The translations under genes were made by a program, and so were the position numbers. Below are positions 9,297 through 17,877 of a DNA stretch of 64,000 nt, piece after piece (within the stretch, counting starts at the first letter, position 1; each line of letters starts with the position of its first letter). The stretch is from CAYZPB01 sp964568525. Its GTDB lineage: Bacteria; Bacillota; Bacilli; Tepidibacillales; Tepidibacillaceae. The notes below the pieces were generated by a model that did not search any database, was not told the origin of the DNA, and was given only the letters and a program-made list of their open reading frames with translations. The stretch covers positions 1-64,000 of the forward strand of contig CAZMPM010000001.1 in the NCBI GenBank assembly GCA_964568525.1, read 5' to 3'.

Positions 9297-10535
9297 ATGA
9301 TTAATGTTAAACAATTAGTGGCGTTAGCACTTATCGTTGTTCTATTAACGGCATTAATTGTACTGACGATTGTCCCAGTAGCGAAAAATATTACGTTGGG
9401 ACTTGATTTACAGGGTGGCTTTGAAGTTTTATACCGTGCAGAAGCACAAAACGGTGAAGAGATTACACATAAAGCCCTGACAGAGACTGCGGCAGCTTTA
9501 GAACGTAGGATTGACGTTCTTGGTGTTTCCGAAACAACAATTACGATTGAAGGCGAGGACCGCATTCGTGTCCAACTCGCTGGTGTCACGGATCAGGCTG
9601 ATGCGCGTGAAGTTTTAGGAAAACCAGCAAAACTAACTTTCAGAAATGCTGCTGGCGATATTTTACTGGATGGAACTGAGCTAGTCGTTGGTGGTGCAGG
9701 GTTGGATTTTGATAATTTAGGAAATCAAGTTGTTGTCCTAAAATTAAAAGATGCTGACAAATTTAGAGATATTACAAAAAAATATTTACACCAAGTTATG
9801 GCAATCTATTTAGATGAGGATTTGATTACGGCTCCAGTTATTGAGTCAGTAATTACTAGTGGTAATGCGATTATTACTGGGAAATCTACTGTTGAAGAGG
9901 CACAGAGATTAGCTGACTTACTAAATGCGGGTGCTCTGCCATTAGAGTTGACTGAGATGCAGGCTCAAAGCGTTGGTGCTACTTTAGGGATGAAAGCACT
10001 TGAGTTGACGATAATTGCAGGAATTATTGGTTCAATTATTGTTCTGCTATATATGATTGCTTATTATCGTGTTCCTGGATTAATTGCGAGCTTTTCTCTA
10101 GTTGTCTATCTATATATTGTTCTGTTAATTTTCTGGCAATTAAATGTTACGCTAACACTTTCCGGTATAGCGGCACTAGTCCTTGGAGTTGGTATGGCGG
10201 TTGATGCTAATATCCTTACGTATGAACGAGTTCGTGAGGAGTTAAAGACTGGTAAAAGTCTTTTATCCTCTGTGCGCGCAGGATCACGTCGTTCACTTGT
10301 AACAATTGTTGATGCGAATATTACAACTATACTTGCTGCAGTGGTATTATTTATTTTTAGCGCATCTTCAGGTTCAGTGCGCGGTTTTGCTATAACTCTG
10401 ATTATTAGTATTCTGGTCAGTATGTTAACAGCAGTGTATGGTTCAAGATTTCTGCTTAATCTTCTTGTAAAATCTAATGCAGTCACTAATCCTCGTGCAT
10501 ACGGCGTAAAGGAGGAAGATATAAGTGCGCTTTAA
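9297..10535 (+). CDS. secD: Protein translocase subunit SecD
   Basis: RND-type membrane subunit that uses the proton gradient to help the Sec channel release exported proteins. It has 412 aa, an N-terminal helix (about 6-28), and the conserved LGLDLQGGFEVLY. The large extracytoplasmic region carries the P1 fold (ALERRIDVLGVSET), and five helices include GMAVDANILTYERVREEL. AAGGGGGAAGGG precedes the ATG. The last 11 bp overlap secF, so the two are translationally coupled. Confidence 0.96.
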   Translation: MINVKQLVALALIVVLLTALIVLTIVPVAKNITLGLDLQGGFEVLYRAEAQNGEEITHKALTETAAALERRIDVLGVSETTITIEGEDRIRVQLAGVTDQADAREVLGKPAKLTFRNAAGDILLDGTELVVGGAGLDFDNLGNQVVVLKLKDADKFRDITKKYLHQVMAIYLDEDLITAPVIESVITSGNAIITGKSTVEEAQRLADLLNAGALPLELTEMQAQSVGATLGMKALELTIIAGIIGSIIVLLYMIAYYRVPGLIASFSLVVYLYIVLLIFWQLNVTLTLSGIAALVLGVGMAVDANILTYERVREELKTGKSLLSSVRAGSRRSLVTIVDANITTILAAVVLFIFSASSGSVRGFAITLIISILVSMLTAVYGSRFLLNLLVKSNAVTNPRAYGVKEEDISAL

Positions 10536-11466
10536 TATTAATTTTGTTAAATATAAAAATATATTTCTAACCATTTCCGCTGTTATCGTTATACTTGGTA
10601 TTGTGTCCTTGTTTGTATTTGGATTAAACTTAGGAATCGATTTTACTAGTGGGTCACGGATTGAAATTAGTCTGGGCCAGTCTTTTACTGAGAATGAAAT
10701 TATAGAATTATTGAAAGAAGCAGAGGCAAAGGGTAAGGCTGCTGGAATAACGGATTTAGATTTGTCGCCATCTGCGATTATGTCTGTTGGTAACGATAAT
10801 GATGGGGTTGCACTTAGGTTCGATCAAACGATTGAATCGACTGTATTACCGATAATTAAGGATGTTTTTGCTAGCAAATATGGGGAAAACGTCGATTTAG
10901 CCGAAAGCAAAATAGATCCAACTATTGCTCAGGAGACTGCAAGAAATGCGATTTTTGCAGTTCTTGCGGCGTCGATTGGTATCGTGTTATATATCACAGT
11001 TCGTTTTGAGTATCGCTTTGCGATATCTGGGATTATTGCATTACTCTATGATGCTTTCTTTATCATAGCGGCCTTCTCGATACTGCGCATTGAGGTAGAC
11101 ATGACCTTTATTGCTGCCGTATTAACAATTGTTGGTTATTCGATTAATGATACAATTGTAATTTTTGATAGGATACGCGAGAATATGAAGAATAAAAAAA
11201 TCAAGGAAGCTAAAGACCTCGATGATTTAATTAATTACAGTCTAAATCAGACTTTGATGCGGACTATTAATACGACAATAACGGTTGTTGTAGTAGCACT
11301 AGCTCTCTTCTTGTTTGGTAGTTCGGGGATTAAGAATTTCTCCTTTGCCCTAATGATTGGTTTAATAAGTGGTGCATATTCTTCGCTATTTATTGCATCT
11401 CAACTGTGGCTGATGTGGCGAAAACGTGATTTAAAAAGAAGCGCTTTAAAGTCACCTTCTGAATAA
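10525..11466 (+). CDS. secF: Protein translocase subunit SecF
   Basis: Partner of SecD, 313 aa with six expected helices. The motif LGIDFTSGSRIEI follows helix 1, and VGYSINDTIVIFDRIREN is the family signature in the membrane part. The GTG start lies inside the end of secD behind a perfect AAGGAGG site (10509-10517 region). A strong terminator follows 4 bp after the stop. Confidence 0.96.
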   Translation: MRFNINFVKYKNIFLTISAVIVILGIVSLFVFGLNLGIDFTSGSRIEISLGQSFTENEIIELLKEAEAKGKAAGITDLDLSPSAIMSVGNDNDGVALRFDQTIESTVLPIIKDVFASKYGENVDLAESKIDPTIAQETARNAIFAVLAASIGIVLYITVRFEYRFAISGIIALLYDAFFIIAAFSILRIEVDMTFIAAVLTIVGYSINDTIVIFDRIRENMKNKKIKEAKDLDDLINYSLNQTLMRTINTTITVVVVALALFLFGSSGIKNFSFALMIGLISGAYSSLFIASQLWLMWRKRDLKRSALKSPSE

Positions 11467-11470
11467 AATT

Positions 11471-11497
11471 AAAAAACCGCCTTGAGCGGTTTTTTAA
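11471..11497 (+). terminator. Rho-independent terminator after secF
   Basis: The stem AAAAAACCGC (11471-11480) pairs with GCGGTTTTTT (11486-11495) around a CTTGA loop. The A and T flanks make it work in either direction. It ends only 17 bp before the recJ start. Confidence 0.9.
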
Positions 11498-11511
11498 CAT
11501 TTTTATTATGA

Positions 11512-13218
11512 GTGGAGTGGATAACGATTTCTACTGAGAGAAGATGGATAATTGAGGAGGATGATGAACAGCTGATACATAAGCTGTCTGTTGAGTTGGC
11601 TCTTTCTCCAATATTAATTAAATTGCTAATCAATCGTGAAATGACCACTATCAGTGAGATACGAGACTTTTTGTCTGCTGGTTCACAGCAGTATTTTAAT
11701 CCGTTTTTATTTAATGATATGGAGAAGGCCGTAACACGAATCCAAACCGCAATAAACAATAAGGAAAAGATTTTGATTTATGGTGATTATGATGCCGATG
11801 GTGTAACAAGTACGGCTCTTTTGCTAAGGGTTATCGCAACGCTTGGTGGTGAATGTACTTTTTATATACCTAACCGCTTTACCGAAGGTTATGGTATTAA
11901 TAACGAAGCGATTGAACAGGCCGCTTCAGAACAGGTTAAACTGATTATTAGTGTAGATACGGGGATAGCTGCTAATGAAGAGGCAAAACGGGCCGCAAAA
12001 TTAGGCATTGATTTAATCATCACTGATCATCATGAGCCACCGGAAGTTTTGCCACAGGCTATAGCGATTATTAACCCGAAATGCATAGATGAAGGCTATC
12101 CATTTACCGGGTTAGCTGGTGTTGGTGTTGCCTTTAAGTTAGCACATGCGCTATTAGGAAGAGCGCCTCGGGAATATGTTGAACTGGTTGCTTTGGGAAC
12201 GATTGCCGATATGGCGCCACTTGTTGGTGAAAATCGGGTAATTGCTATTAATGGTTTAGAGCAAATGACTTCAACCAATATTTTAGGTTTAGAGAAACTA
12301 ATCCAAAATACAGGTTTAGCGGATCAAAAAATTAATACTTATCATGTTGGGCATATTATTGGACCACGCATTAATGCGATTGGTCGTTTGGAGTCTTCTG
12401 AGGCGGCTGTTAGACTCTTCTTGACAAATGATATTGCTGAGACCGAGCAAATCGTCGCCGAACTGGAAATGCTAAATCGTGAACGTCAACAACTAGTGCG
12501 AACAATCACTGAGGAAGCGTTGATGAAGGTCGAAACTGAGCAACTTAACGAACATAGTGTATTGGTGATTGCCGATGAGAATTGGAATTCAGGGGTTATA
12601 GGAATTGTTGCCTCACAAGTAATCAGGCGCCATTATAAGCCGACAGTAATTTTTAGTGTTGATGAAGAGACGGGAATTGCGAAGGGGTCCGCACGCAGTA
12701 TTAAGGGCTTTAACCTTTATAATGCACTGACCGAGGTGAGTGAGCATTTACTGGATTTTGGTGGACACCCACAAGCTGCTGGTCTGAGCGTTGCAACAGA
12801 AAAGGTCGAAGTTTTGCGAAAGGAAATCAGTAAACTAGCTGATGAATGGCTTGAACCGATTGATTTCATACCTTACGAGCGTGTTGATGCTCTGATTACA
12901 ATTGATGAGATAGATTATGATTTAATTGGAATGATTGAACAGCTGGAACCGCATGGGATTGGGAACCCGCGGCCAGTATTTTTAATCGAAAATGCAACGG
13001 TAGCAAATTGCCAAAAAATTGGAAATGATAAGCAACACGTCAAGTTGCTGCTTAAACAGGATGGAGCGACTATTGAAGCGCTATATTTTAATGGTAGTGA
13101 TGATTGCAAGTCACTTACAGAAGAATCGAAAGTAAGTTTGATAGGGGAGTTAAGCTTAAATGAATGGCGTGGGACTGTAAAGAGGCAGATTATTCGCGAT
13201 CTCAAACAGTTAGTCTAA
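11512..13218 (+). CDS. recJ: Single-stranded-DNA-specific 5'-3' exonuclease RecJ
   Basis: DHH/DHHA1 phosphoesterase for recombination and repair. It has 568 aa, close to the short E. coli form rather than the longer Bacillus form. Motifs in order are YGDYDADGVTSTALL, SVDTGIA, the DHH motif LIITDHHEPPE, LAGVGVAFKLA, and in the C-terminal DHHA1 domain FGGHPQAAGLS. The only in-frame start that keeps the N-terminal RRWIIEE block is the GTG at 11512, which lacks a convincing ribosome binding site. Confidence 0.93.
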   Translation: MEWITISTERRWIIEEDDEQLIHKLSVELALSPILIKLLINREMTTISEIRDFLSAGSQQYFNPFLFNDMEKAVTRIQTAINNKEKILIYGDYDADGVTSTALLLRVIATLGGECTFYIPNRFTEGYGINNEAIEQAASEQVKLIISVDTGIAANEEAKRAAKLGIDLIITDHHEPPEVLPQAIAIINPKCIDEGYPFTGLAGVGVAFKLAHALLGRAPREYVELVALGTIADMAPLVGENRVIAINGLEQMTSTNILGLEKLIQNTGLADQKINTYHVGHIIGPRINAIGRLESSEAAVRLFLTNDIAETEQIVAELEMLNRERQQLVRTITEEALMKVETEQLNEHSVLVIADENWNSGVIGIVASQVIRRHYKPTVIFSVDEETGIAKGSARSIKGFNLYNALTEVSEHLLDFGGHPQAAGLSVATEKVEVLRKEISKLADEWLEPIDFIPYERVDALITIDEIDYDLIGMIEQLEPHGIGNPRPVFLIENATVANCQKIGNDKQHVKLLLKQDGATIEALYFNGSDDCKSLTEESKVSLIGELSLNEWRGTVKRQIIRDLKQLV

Positions 13219-13253
13219 AGTTTAAAAATATTTAAAGTTACAGGGGGATTATG

Positions 13254-13772
13254 ATGGATTACAAAAGCTTAATTAGAGTTATTCCTGATTTTCCAAAAGC
13301 AGGCGTATCATTTAAAGACATTACAACCTTATTAAAAAATGGGCCAGCTTTTCGCAGCATCGTTGATGAGATTGCCGAGTATGCACAAAGTAAACACGTT
13401 GATTTAATTGTTGGTCCCGAAGCACGCGGTTTTGTTATTGGCGCACCTGTTGCTTATGCGATTGGTGCGGGATTTGTACCGATTCGCAAAAAAGGAAAGT
13501 TACCAGCGGCGAGTGTTGAAGCAAACTATGATTTAGAATATGGAAGCGACATTTTAGCAATGCATTCAGATGCAATCAGTGCAGGCCAACGAATTCTGTT
13601 GGTGGATGATTTGCTGGCTACCGGTGGGACAATCGGCAGTACGATTGGGCTTGTAAAAAGCCTTGGTGGTCAGATTGTTGGCGCTACTTTTCTAATCGAA
13701 CTAACTGAATTAAATGGCAGAGAAAAACTTGGAGAAATTGAAACTTATTCTCTAATTACCTATCCATATTAA
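13254..13772 (+). CDS. apt: Adenine phosphoribosyltransferase
   Basis: Salvages adenine with PRPP to AMP. It has 172 aa from the ATG at 13254, which lies 6 nt behind AGGGGG (13242-13247); the ATG at 13251 would be only 3 nt away. The PRPP-binding motif is ILLVDDLLATGGTIGS; the N-terminal IRVIPDFPKAGVSFKDIT and VGPEARGFVIGAPVA are typical. The order recJ-apt-relA is conserved in Bacillota. Confidence 0.96.
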   Translation: MDYKSLIRVIPDFPKAGVSFKDITTLLKNGPAFRSIVDEIAEYAQSKHVDLIVGPEARGFVIGAPVAYAIGAGFVPIRKKGKLPAASVEANYDLEYGSDILAMHSDAISAGQRILLVDDLLATGGTIGSTIGLVKSLGGQIVGATFLIELTELNGREKLGEIETYSLITYPY

Positions 13773-13806
13773 ACTTGATTATTGCTAGCTTTAACAGTAG
13801 AAATGC

Positions 13807-13835
13807 TTTACATTATGCTGTGAAAGACTGATAAT
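13807..13835 (+). promoter_or_regulatory. Sigma-A type promoter for relA
   Basis: TTTACA (13807-13812), a 17-bp spacer, then GATAAT (13830-13835), 31 bp before the relA start. One mismatch to consensus in each box. Confidence 0.5.
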
Positions 13836-13865
13836 AAAAGGATAATATTAAATTAAGGTGAGAGT

Positions 13866-16037
13866 ATGGATCGTCAAGTAGAACCGCTAATTGAAAAGGC
13901 CAAAACCTATATGTCGGCTGCCGACATAAAGAGGATTGAGGAGGCCTATAAGTTTGCTTTAAAGGCTCATCAGAATCAAAGTCGTTCTTCTGGCGAGCCT
14001 TATATCGTGCATCCCACAAAAGTTGCCGAGATTCTTGCTGATTTGAAGCTTGATGTTGTGACGATTATCGCTGCTTTACTGCATGACGTGGTTGAAGATA
14101 CCGGTGTAACTTTAGAGGAATTAGAAAAGGAATTTGGCGCGGAAATTGCAAAAGTGGTTGACGGTGTCACAAAACTGGGCCGGATTAAATATAAATCAAA
14201 GGAAGAACAAGAAGCGGAAAACCACCGTAAAATGTTCGTTGCCATGGCAAAGGATATTCGTGTAATCCTCATTAAACTAGCGGATAGACTGCATAATATG
14301 CGTACACTGGATCACTTACCGGAGGAGAAACAACAGCGAATTGCTGAGGAAACGTTGGAGATTTTTGCGCCGATTGCTCATCGGCTGGGGATTTCAGCGA
14401 TTAAATGGGAACTAGAAGATATCGCTCTACGTTTTATAAAGCCAGCGGAGTATTATCGGATTGTTAATTTAATGAAAGAGAAGAGAACAGTGCGTCAAAA
14501 GCACATTGATGAGGTTATAAAAATCGTCAAGGAACGTCTGGATGAACTGGAAATTCCTGCTGAAATATCTGGCAGGCCGAAACATATATATAGTATTTAT
14601 AATAAGATGACAAAGAAGAATCGCGAGTTTGATCAGATTTATGATTTATTGGCTGTGCGTATTCTTGTTGATAATATTCGTGACTGCTATGCAGTACTCG
14701 GGGTAATTCATACATTCTGGAAGCCGCTACCGGGACGCTTTAAAGATTTTATTGCGATGCCGAAATCGAACATGTATCAGTCTCTGCATACAACAATTAT
14801 TGGTCCGAATGGTGACCCTGTTGAGGTACAAATTCGTACTTTTGAGATGCATCGTACTGCTGAGCATGGTATCGCAGCCCACTGGGCATATAAAGAAGGT
14901 AAAGCGCAAGTTGAAGATAGTTTAGAGGAGAAACTAACCTGGTTCCGAGAAATCCTAGAATGGGAGAGCGAGTCGCGCGATGCGCAAGAGTTTATGGAGT
15001 CGCTCAAAATGGATATTTTTACAGATGTAGTTTTTGTATTTACGCCAAAAGGCGATGTAATTGAGCTGCCACAAGGGTCGGTTCCACTAGATTTTGCTTA
15101 TCGAGTTCATACTGAGGTAGGACATCGTTGTACTGGTGCAAAAGTTAATGGAAGAATTGTTCCGCTCGATTATGAGCTGCAGACTGGCGATATTATTGAA
15201 ATATTGACTTCAAAACATACCTATGGTCCGGGGCAAGACTGGCTTAAAATTGCTCAGACCTCGCAGGCAAGGTCAAAAATTAGAGCTTGGTTTAAAAAAG
15301 AACGACGCGGTGAGAATATTGCCCGAGGTAGAGAGAGCGTGGAGCGGGAGCTACAGCGACAAGGGTATGAACCTTCGGATTTTTTAACCATACCATTAAT
15401 AAAAGAAGTTCTTAATAAATTTAATTTTGCGAATGAAGATGAAATGTATGCAACTATTGGTTATAGTGGTATAACTGCTTCGCAGATTGTTACAAGGTTG
15501 ACAGAGAAGGCGAAACGTGAGAAAGAGTTAATTTCGGTTAAAGATTTAGCAACTCGCCAGCAACCTGTTGCCAAGAAAAGCAAACCTGATGGTGGAGTTA
15601 GGGTTAAGGGCGTAGATAATTTACTTGTTCGATTTTCTAAATGCTGCAATCCTGTGCCAGGAGACGATATTATTGGATTTATTACTCGCGGTAGAGGGGT
15701 ATCGATTCATCGTGTAGATTGCACAAATATTGTTAATGAGACTGATGATGATCGGTTAATTGCCGTTGAATGGGACGTAGATGAGAGGCAACAGACCTCG
15801 TATTCTGCTGATATTGAAGTCATCGGTACAGATCGTGATGGTCTTTTAAATGAAGTGTTGCAGGCTGTTTCTGAGACTAAAACGTTAATGACTGCTGTTT
15901 CTGGTAGAACCAATCGGGATCAGGTGGCAACAATATCGATTACCATCCAGATTACGGATACTGAACACCTACAGTCTGTGATTTCCAGAATTAAACGAGT
16001 AAGAGATATTTATTCCGTTAAACGTACAATGATTTAA
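13866..16037 (+). CDS. relA: Bifunctional (p)ppGpp synthetase/hydrolase
   Basis: Long RSH protein of 723 aa that makes and degrades the stringent-response alarmone on the ribosome. Domains in order are an HD hydrolase domain (ALLHDVVEDTG and LADRLHNMRTL), the synthetase domain (KHIYSIYNKM, PKSNMYQSLHTT, VEVQIRTFEMHRTAEHG), TGS (VFVFTPKGDVIELPQG), a zinc-finger-like region (FSKCCNPVPGDDIIGF) and a C-terminal ACT domain. The HD residues are intact, so both activities are expected. dtd follows 16 bp later. Confidence 0.95.
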   Translation: MDRQVEPLIEKAKTYMSAADIKRIEEAYKFALKAHQNQSRSSGEPYIVHPTKVAEILADLKLDVVTIIAALLHDVVEDTGVTLEELEKEFGAEIAKVVDGVTKLGRIKYKSKEEQEAENHRKMFVAMAKDIRVILIKLADRLHNMRTLDHLPEEKQQRIAEETLEIFAPIAHRLGISAIKWELEDIALRFIKPAEYYRIVNLMKEKRTVRQKHIDEVIKIVKERLDELEIPAEISGRPKHIYSIYNKMTKKNREFDQIYDLLAVRILVDNIRDCYAVLGVIHTFWKPLPGRFKDFIAMPKSNMYQSLHTTIIGPNGDPVEVQIRTFEMHRTAEHGIAAHWAYKEGKAQVEDSLEEKLTWFREILEWESESRDAQEFMESLKMDIFTDVVFVFTPKGDVIELPQGSVPLDFAYRVHTEVGHRCTGAKVNGRIVPLDYELQTGDIIEILTSKHTYGPGQDWLKIAQTSQARSKIRAWFKKERRGENIARGRESVERELQRQGYEPSDFLTIPLIKEVLNKFNFANEDEMYATIGYSGITASQIVTRLTEKAKREKELISVKDLATRQQPVAKKSKPDGGVRVKGVDNLLVRFSKCCNPVPGDDIIGFITRGRGVSIHRVDCTNIVNETDDDRLIAVEWDVDERQQTSYSADIEVIGTDRDGLLNEVLQAVSETKTLMTAVSGRTNRDQVATISITIQITDTEHLQSVISRIKRVRDIYSVKRTMI

Positions 16038-16053
16038 GAGGGGAAATGAGCAA

Positions 16054-16503
16054 GTGAAAGTAGTTGTGCAGCGTGCCAAACGTGCTCGCGTTATATCAGA
16101 TAAAAAAATTTTAGGTGCAATTGAGGAGGGCCTACTTCTACTTGTAGGTGTTACTCATGATGATACAGAACAGGAAGCAGCTTTGCTTGCTGAAAAGATA
16201 AGTAATCTACGAATTTTTGAAGATCAAGCAGGCAAAATGAATTTATCGATCCACGAGTCTGGCGGTAAGATTTTATCAATCTCTCAATTCACGTTGTATG
16301 CTGATACGCGTAAGGGACGACGGCCGAGCTTTATTAAAGCCGCAGATCCGGGATCGGCGGAGAAGTTGTATCACTATTTTAACCAACAACTGGTGGAGCA
16401 GGGACTCGAAGTGGAGACGGGTGGTTTCGGCGCGGTAATGGAAGTTGATTTTGTTAATGATGGTCCGGTCACGATTATTCTTGATAGTGCGGATTATAAA
16501 TAA
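16054..16503 (+). CDS. dtd: D-aminoacyl-tRNA deacylase
   Basis: Removes D-amino acids, and glycine from tRNA-Ala, from mischarged tRNAs. It has 149 aa, a GTG start behind GAGGGGAAATGAG, and the family motifs SQFTLYADTRKGRRPSF and the GP cis-proline motif in NDGPVTIIL. It follows relA, as in Bacillus. Confidence 0.96.
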   Translation: MKVVVQRAKRARVISDKKILGAIEEGLLLLVGVTHDDTEQEAALLAEKISNLRIFEDQAGKMNLSIHESGGKILSISQFTLYADTRKGRRPSFIKAADPGSAEKLYHYFNQQLVEQGLEVETGGFGAVMEVDFVNDGPVTIILDSADYK

Positions 16504-16577
16504 TTTTCTAGATAACGGATTGTTAAAAAGCGATTGAAGCGATATAGTAATTAGATAGTTTAAATGAGGTGAGCATG

Positions 16578-17843
16578 ATGCAATTTAAAATTCCGCGAGG
16601 CACGTCAGACATTTTGCCGGCAGAGGCAGAGTTATGGCGCTATATCAAAACAAGTGCGATTGATCTCTATCGTCGCTATAATTATCGTGAAATTATTACG
16701 CCGATTTTCGAGTATACGGAACTTTTTCAACGAGGAGTTGGTGAGACAACCGACATCGTAGAAAAAGAGATGTACACCTTTATGGACAAAGGGACTCGCA
16801 GCCTTAGTCTGCGCCCAGAGGGAACCGCACCAGTTGTCCGAGCATATATCGAGAATAAGCTTTATGCGAATCCTGATATAGTAAAGCTATTTTATATTGG
16901 CCCGATGTTCCGTTATGAGCGTCCGCAGGCTGGTAGGACGAGACAGTTTACGCAGATTGGTGTTGAGGCTTTCGGAAGTGAAGATCCGGCGCTTGATGCT
17001 GAAGTTATTGCTTTAGCGATGCAGCAATTTGTTGAGTTGGCATTACATGATGTGCGACTAGAGATTAACAGCGTGGGCTGTGGGGTTTGCCGACCTCCGC
17101 AACGCAAAGCATTATACACGTTCCTTAGCTCTGTTAAGGAGGAGTTATGTGAGGATTGTCAGCGAAGAATTGAAACGAATCCTTTGCGTGTCCTAGATTG
17201 CAAAAATCCGATTTGCCAAGCAGCAACGGTTAATGCGCCGACAATGGACGGTTACCTATGTGATGACTGTGCGACCCATTATGCCGCTGTCAAAGTGAAT
17301 CTTAACACGATTGGGATTAAATATATTGAAAATCCGCGAATGGTTCGTGGGCTGGATTATTATACACAGACAGCCTTTGAAATTATTTCAGTGGCTGAGG
17401 AAGGCGCTGAAGCAGGAACTCTCTGTGGCGGAGGCAGATACAATGGGTTGGTTGCCGACTTAGGTGGACCTGATGTTTCTGGAATCGGCTACGCACTTTC
17501 GATTGAACGAATAATCGCTCTTAAAACGAAGAATCTACGTGTAGCCATTGAGTCTAAACCTGATGTTTATTTAGTGGCTTTGGGGGTTGCAGCTAAGAAT
17601 TATTCTGTAGGTCTTCTACAAGAATTGCGCAATGCGCAGATAGCTGCGGAAATTGATTATTTAAGTCGTAATATGAAATCACAGTTAAAAGCTGTTGACC
17701 GATTAGGATGTAAATATGCGATAATTATTGGCGATAATGAATTAGCTGAAGGCGCTGCAATATTACGGGATATGGAGAGCGGTGTGCAGGAACAACTGCT
17801 AATAACTGAGATTACCGAGTCAATAGTAAACCGATTAAAATAG
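16578..17843 (+). CDS. hisS: Histidyl-tRNA synthetase
   Basis: Class II aminoacyl-tRNA synthetase of 421 aa. Motifs seen are RGTSDILP at the N-terminus, LRPEGTAPVVRAY, FRYERPQAGRTRQFTQIG, the histidine-A motif VRGLDYYTQTAFEI, CGGGRYNGL, and an anticodon-binding C-terminal domain. I chose the ATG at 16578 because AGGTG (16567-16571) is 6 nt away; upstream GTG 16569 and ATG 16575 are in frame but worse placed. No T-box leader is visible in the 74 bp upstream. Confidence 0.96.
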   Translation: MQFKIPRGTSDILPAEAELWRYIKTSAIDLYRRYNYREIITPIFEYTELFQRGVGETTDIVEKEMYTFMDKGTRSLSLRPEGTAPVVRAYIENKLYANPDIVKLFYIGPMFRYERPQAGRTRQFTQIGVEAFGSEDPALDAEVIALAMQQFVELALHDVRLEINSVGCGVCRPPQRKALYTFLSSVKEELCEDCQRRIETNPLRVLDCKNPICQAATVNAPTMDGYLCDDCATHYAAVKVNLNTIGIKYIENPRMVRGLDYYTQTAFEIISVAEEGAEAGTLCGGGRYNGLVADLGGPDVSGIGYALSIERIIALKTKNLRVAIESKPDVYLVALGVAAKNYSVGLLQELRNAQIAAEIDYLSRNMKSQLKAVDRLGCKYAIIIGDNELAEGAAILRDMESGVQEQLLITEITESIVNRLK

Positions 17844-17877
17844 AGTAAAACATAAACGATTTAAAGGAGATAGTTAA

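Noticed and set aside
9263..9589. Minus-strand 108-aa frame over the comN-secD junction
   Set aside because: Shadow of secD with serine- and threonine-rich nonsense sequence and no family pattern.
16504..16577. T-box leader before hisS-aspS
   Set aside because: Only 74 bp with no specifier stem, no TGGNACC-like T-box core and no terminator; the same holds for the 40-nt alaS leader.
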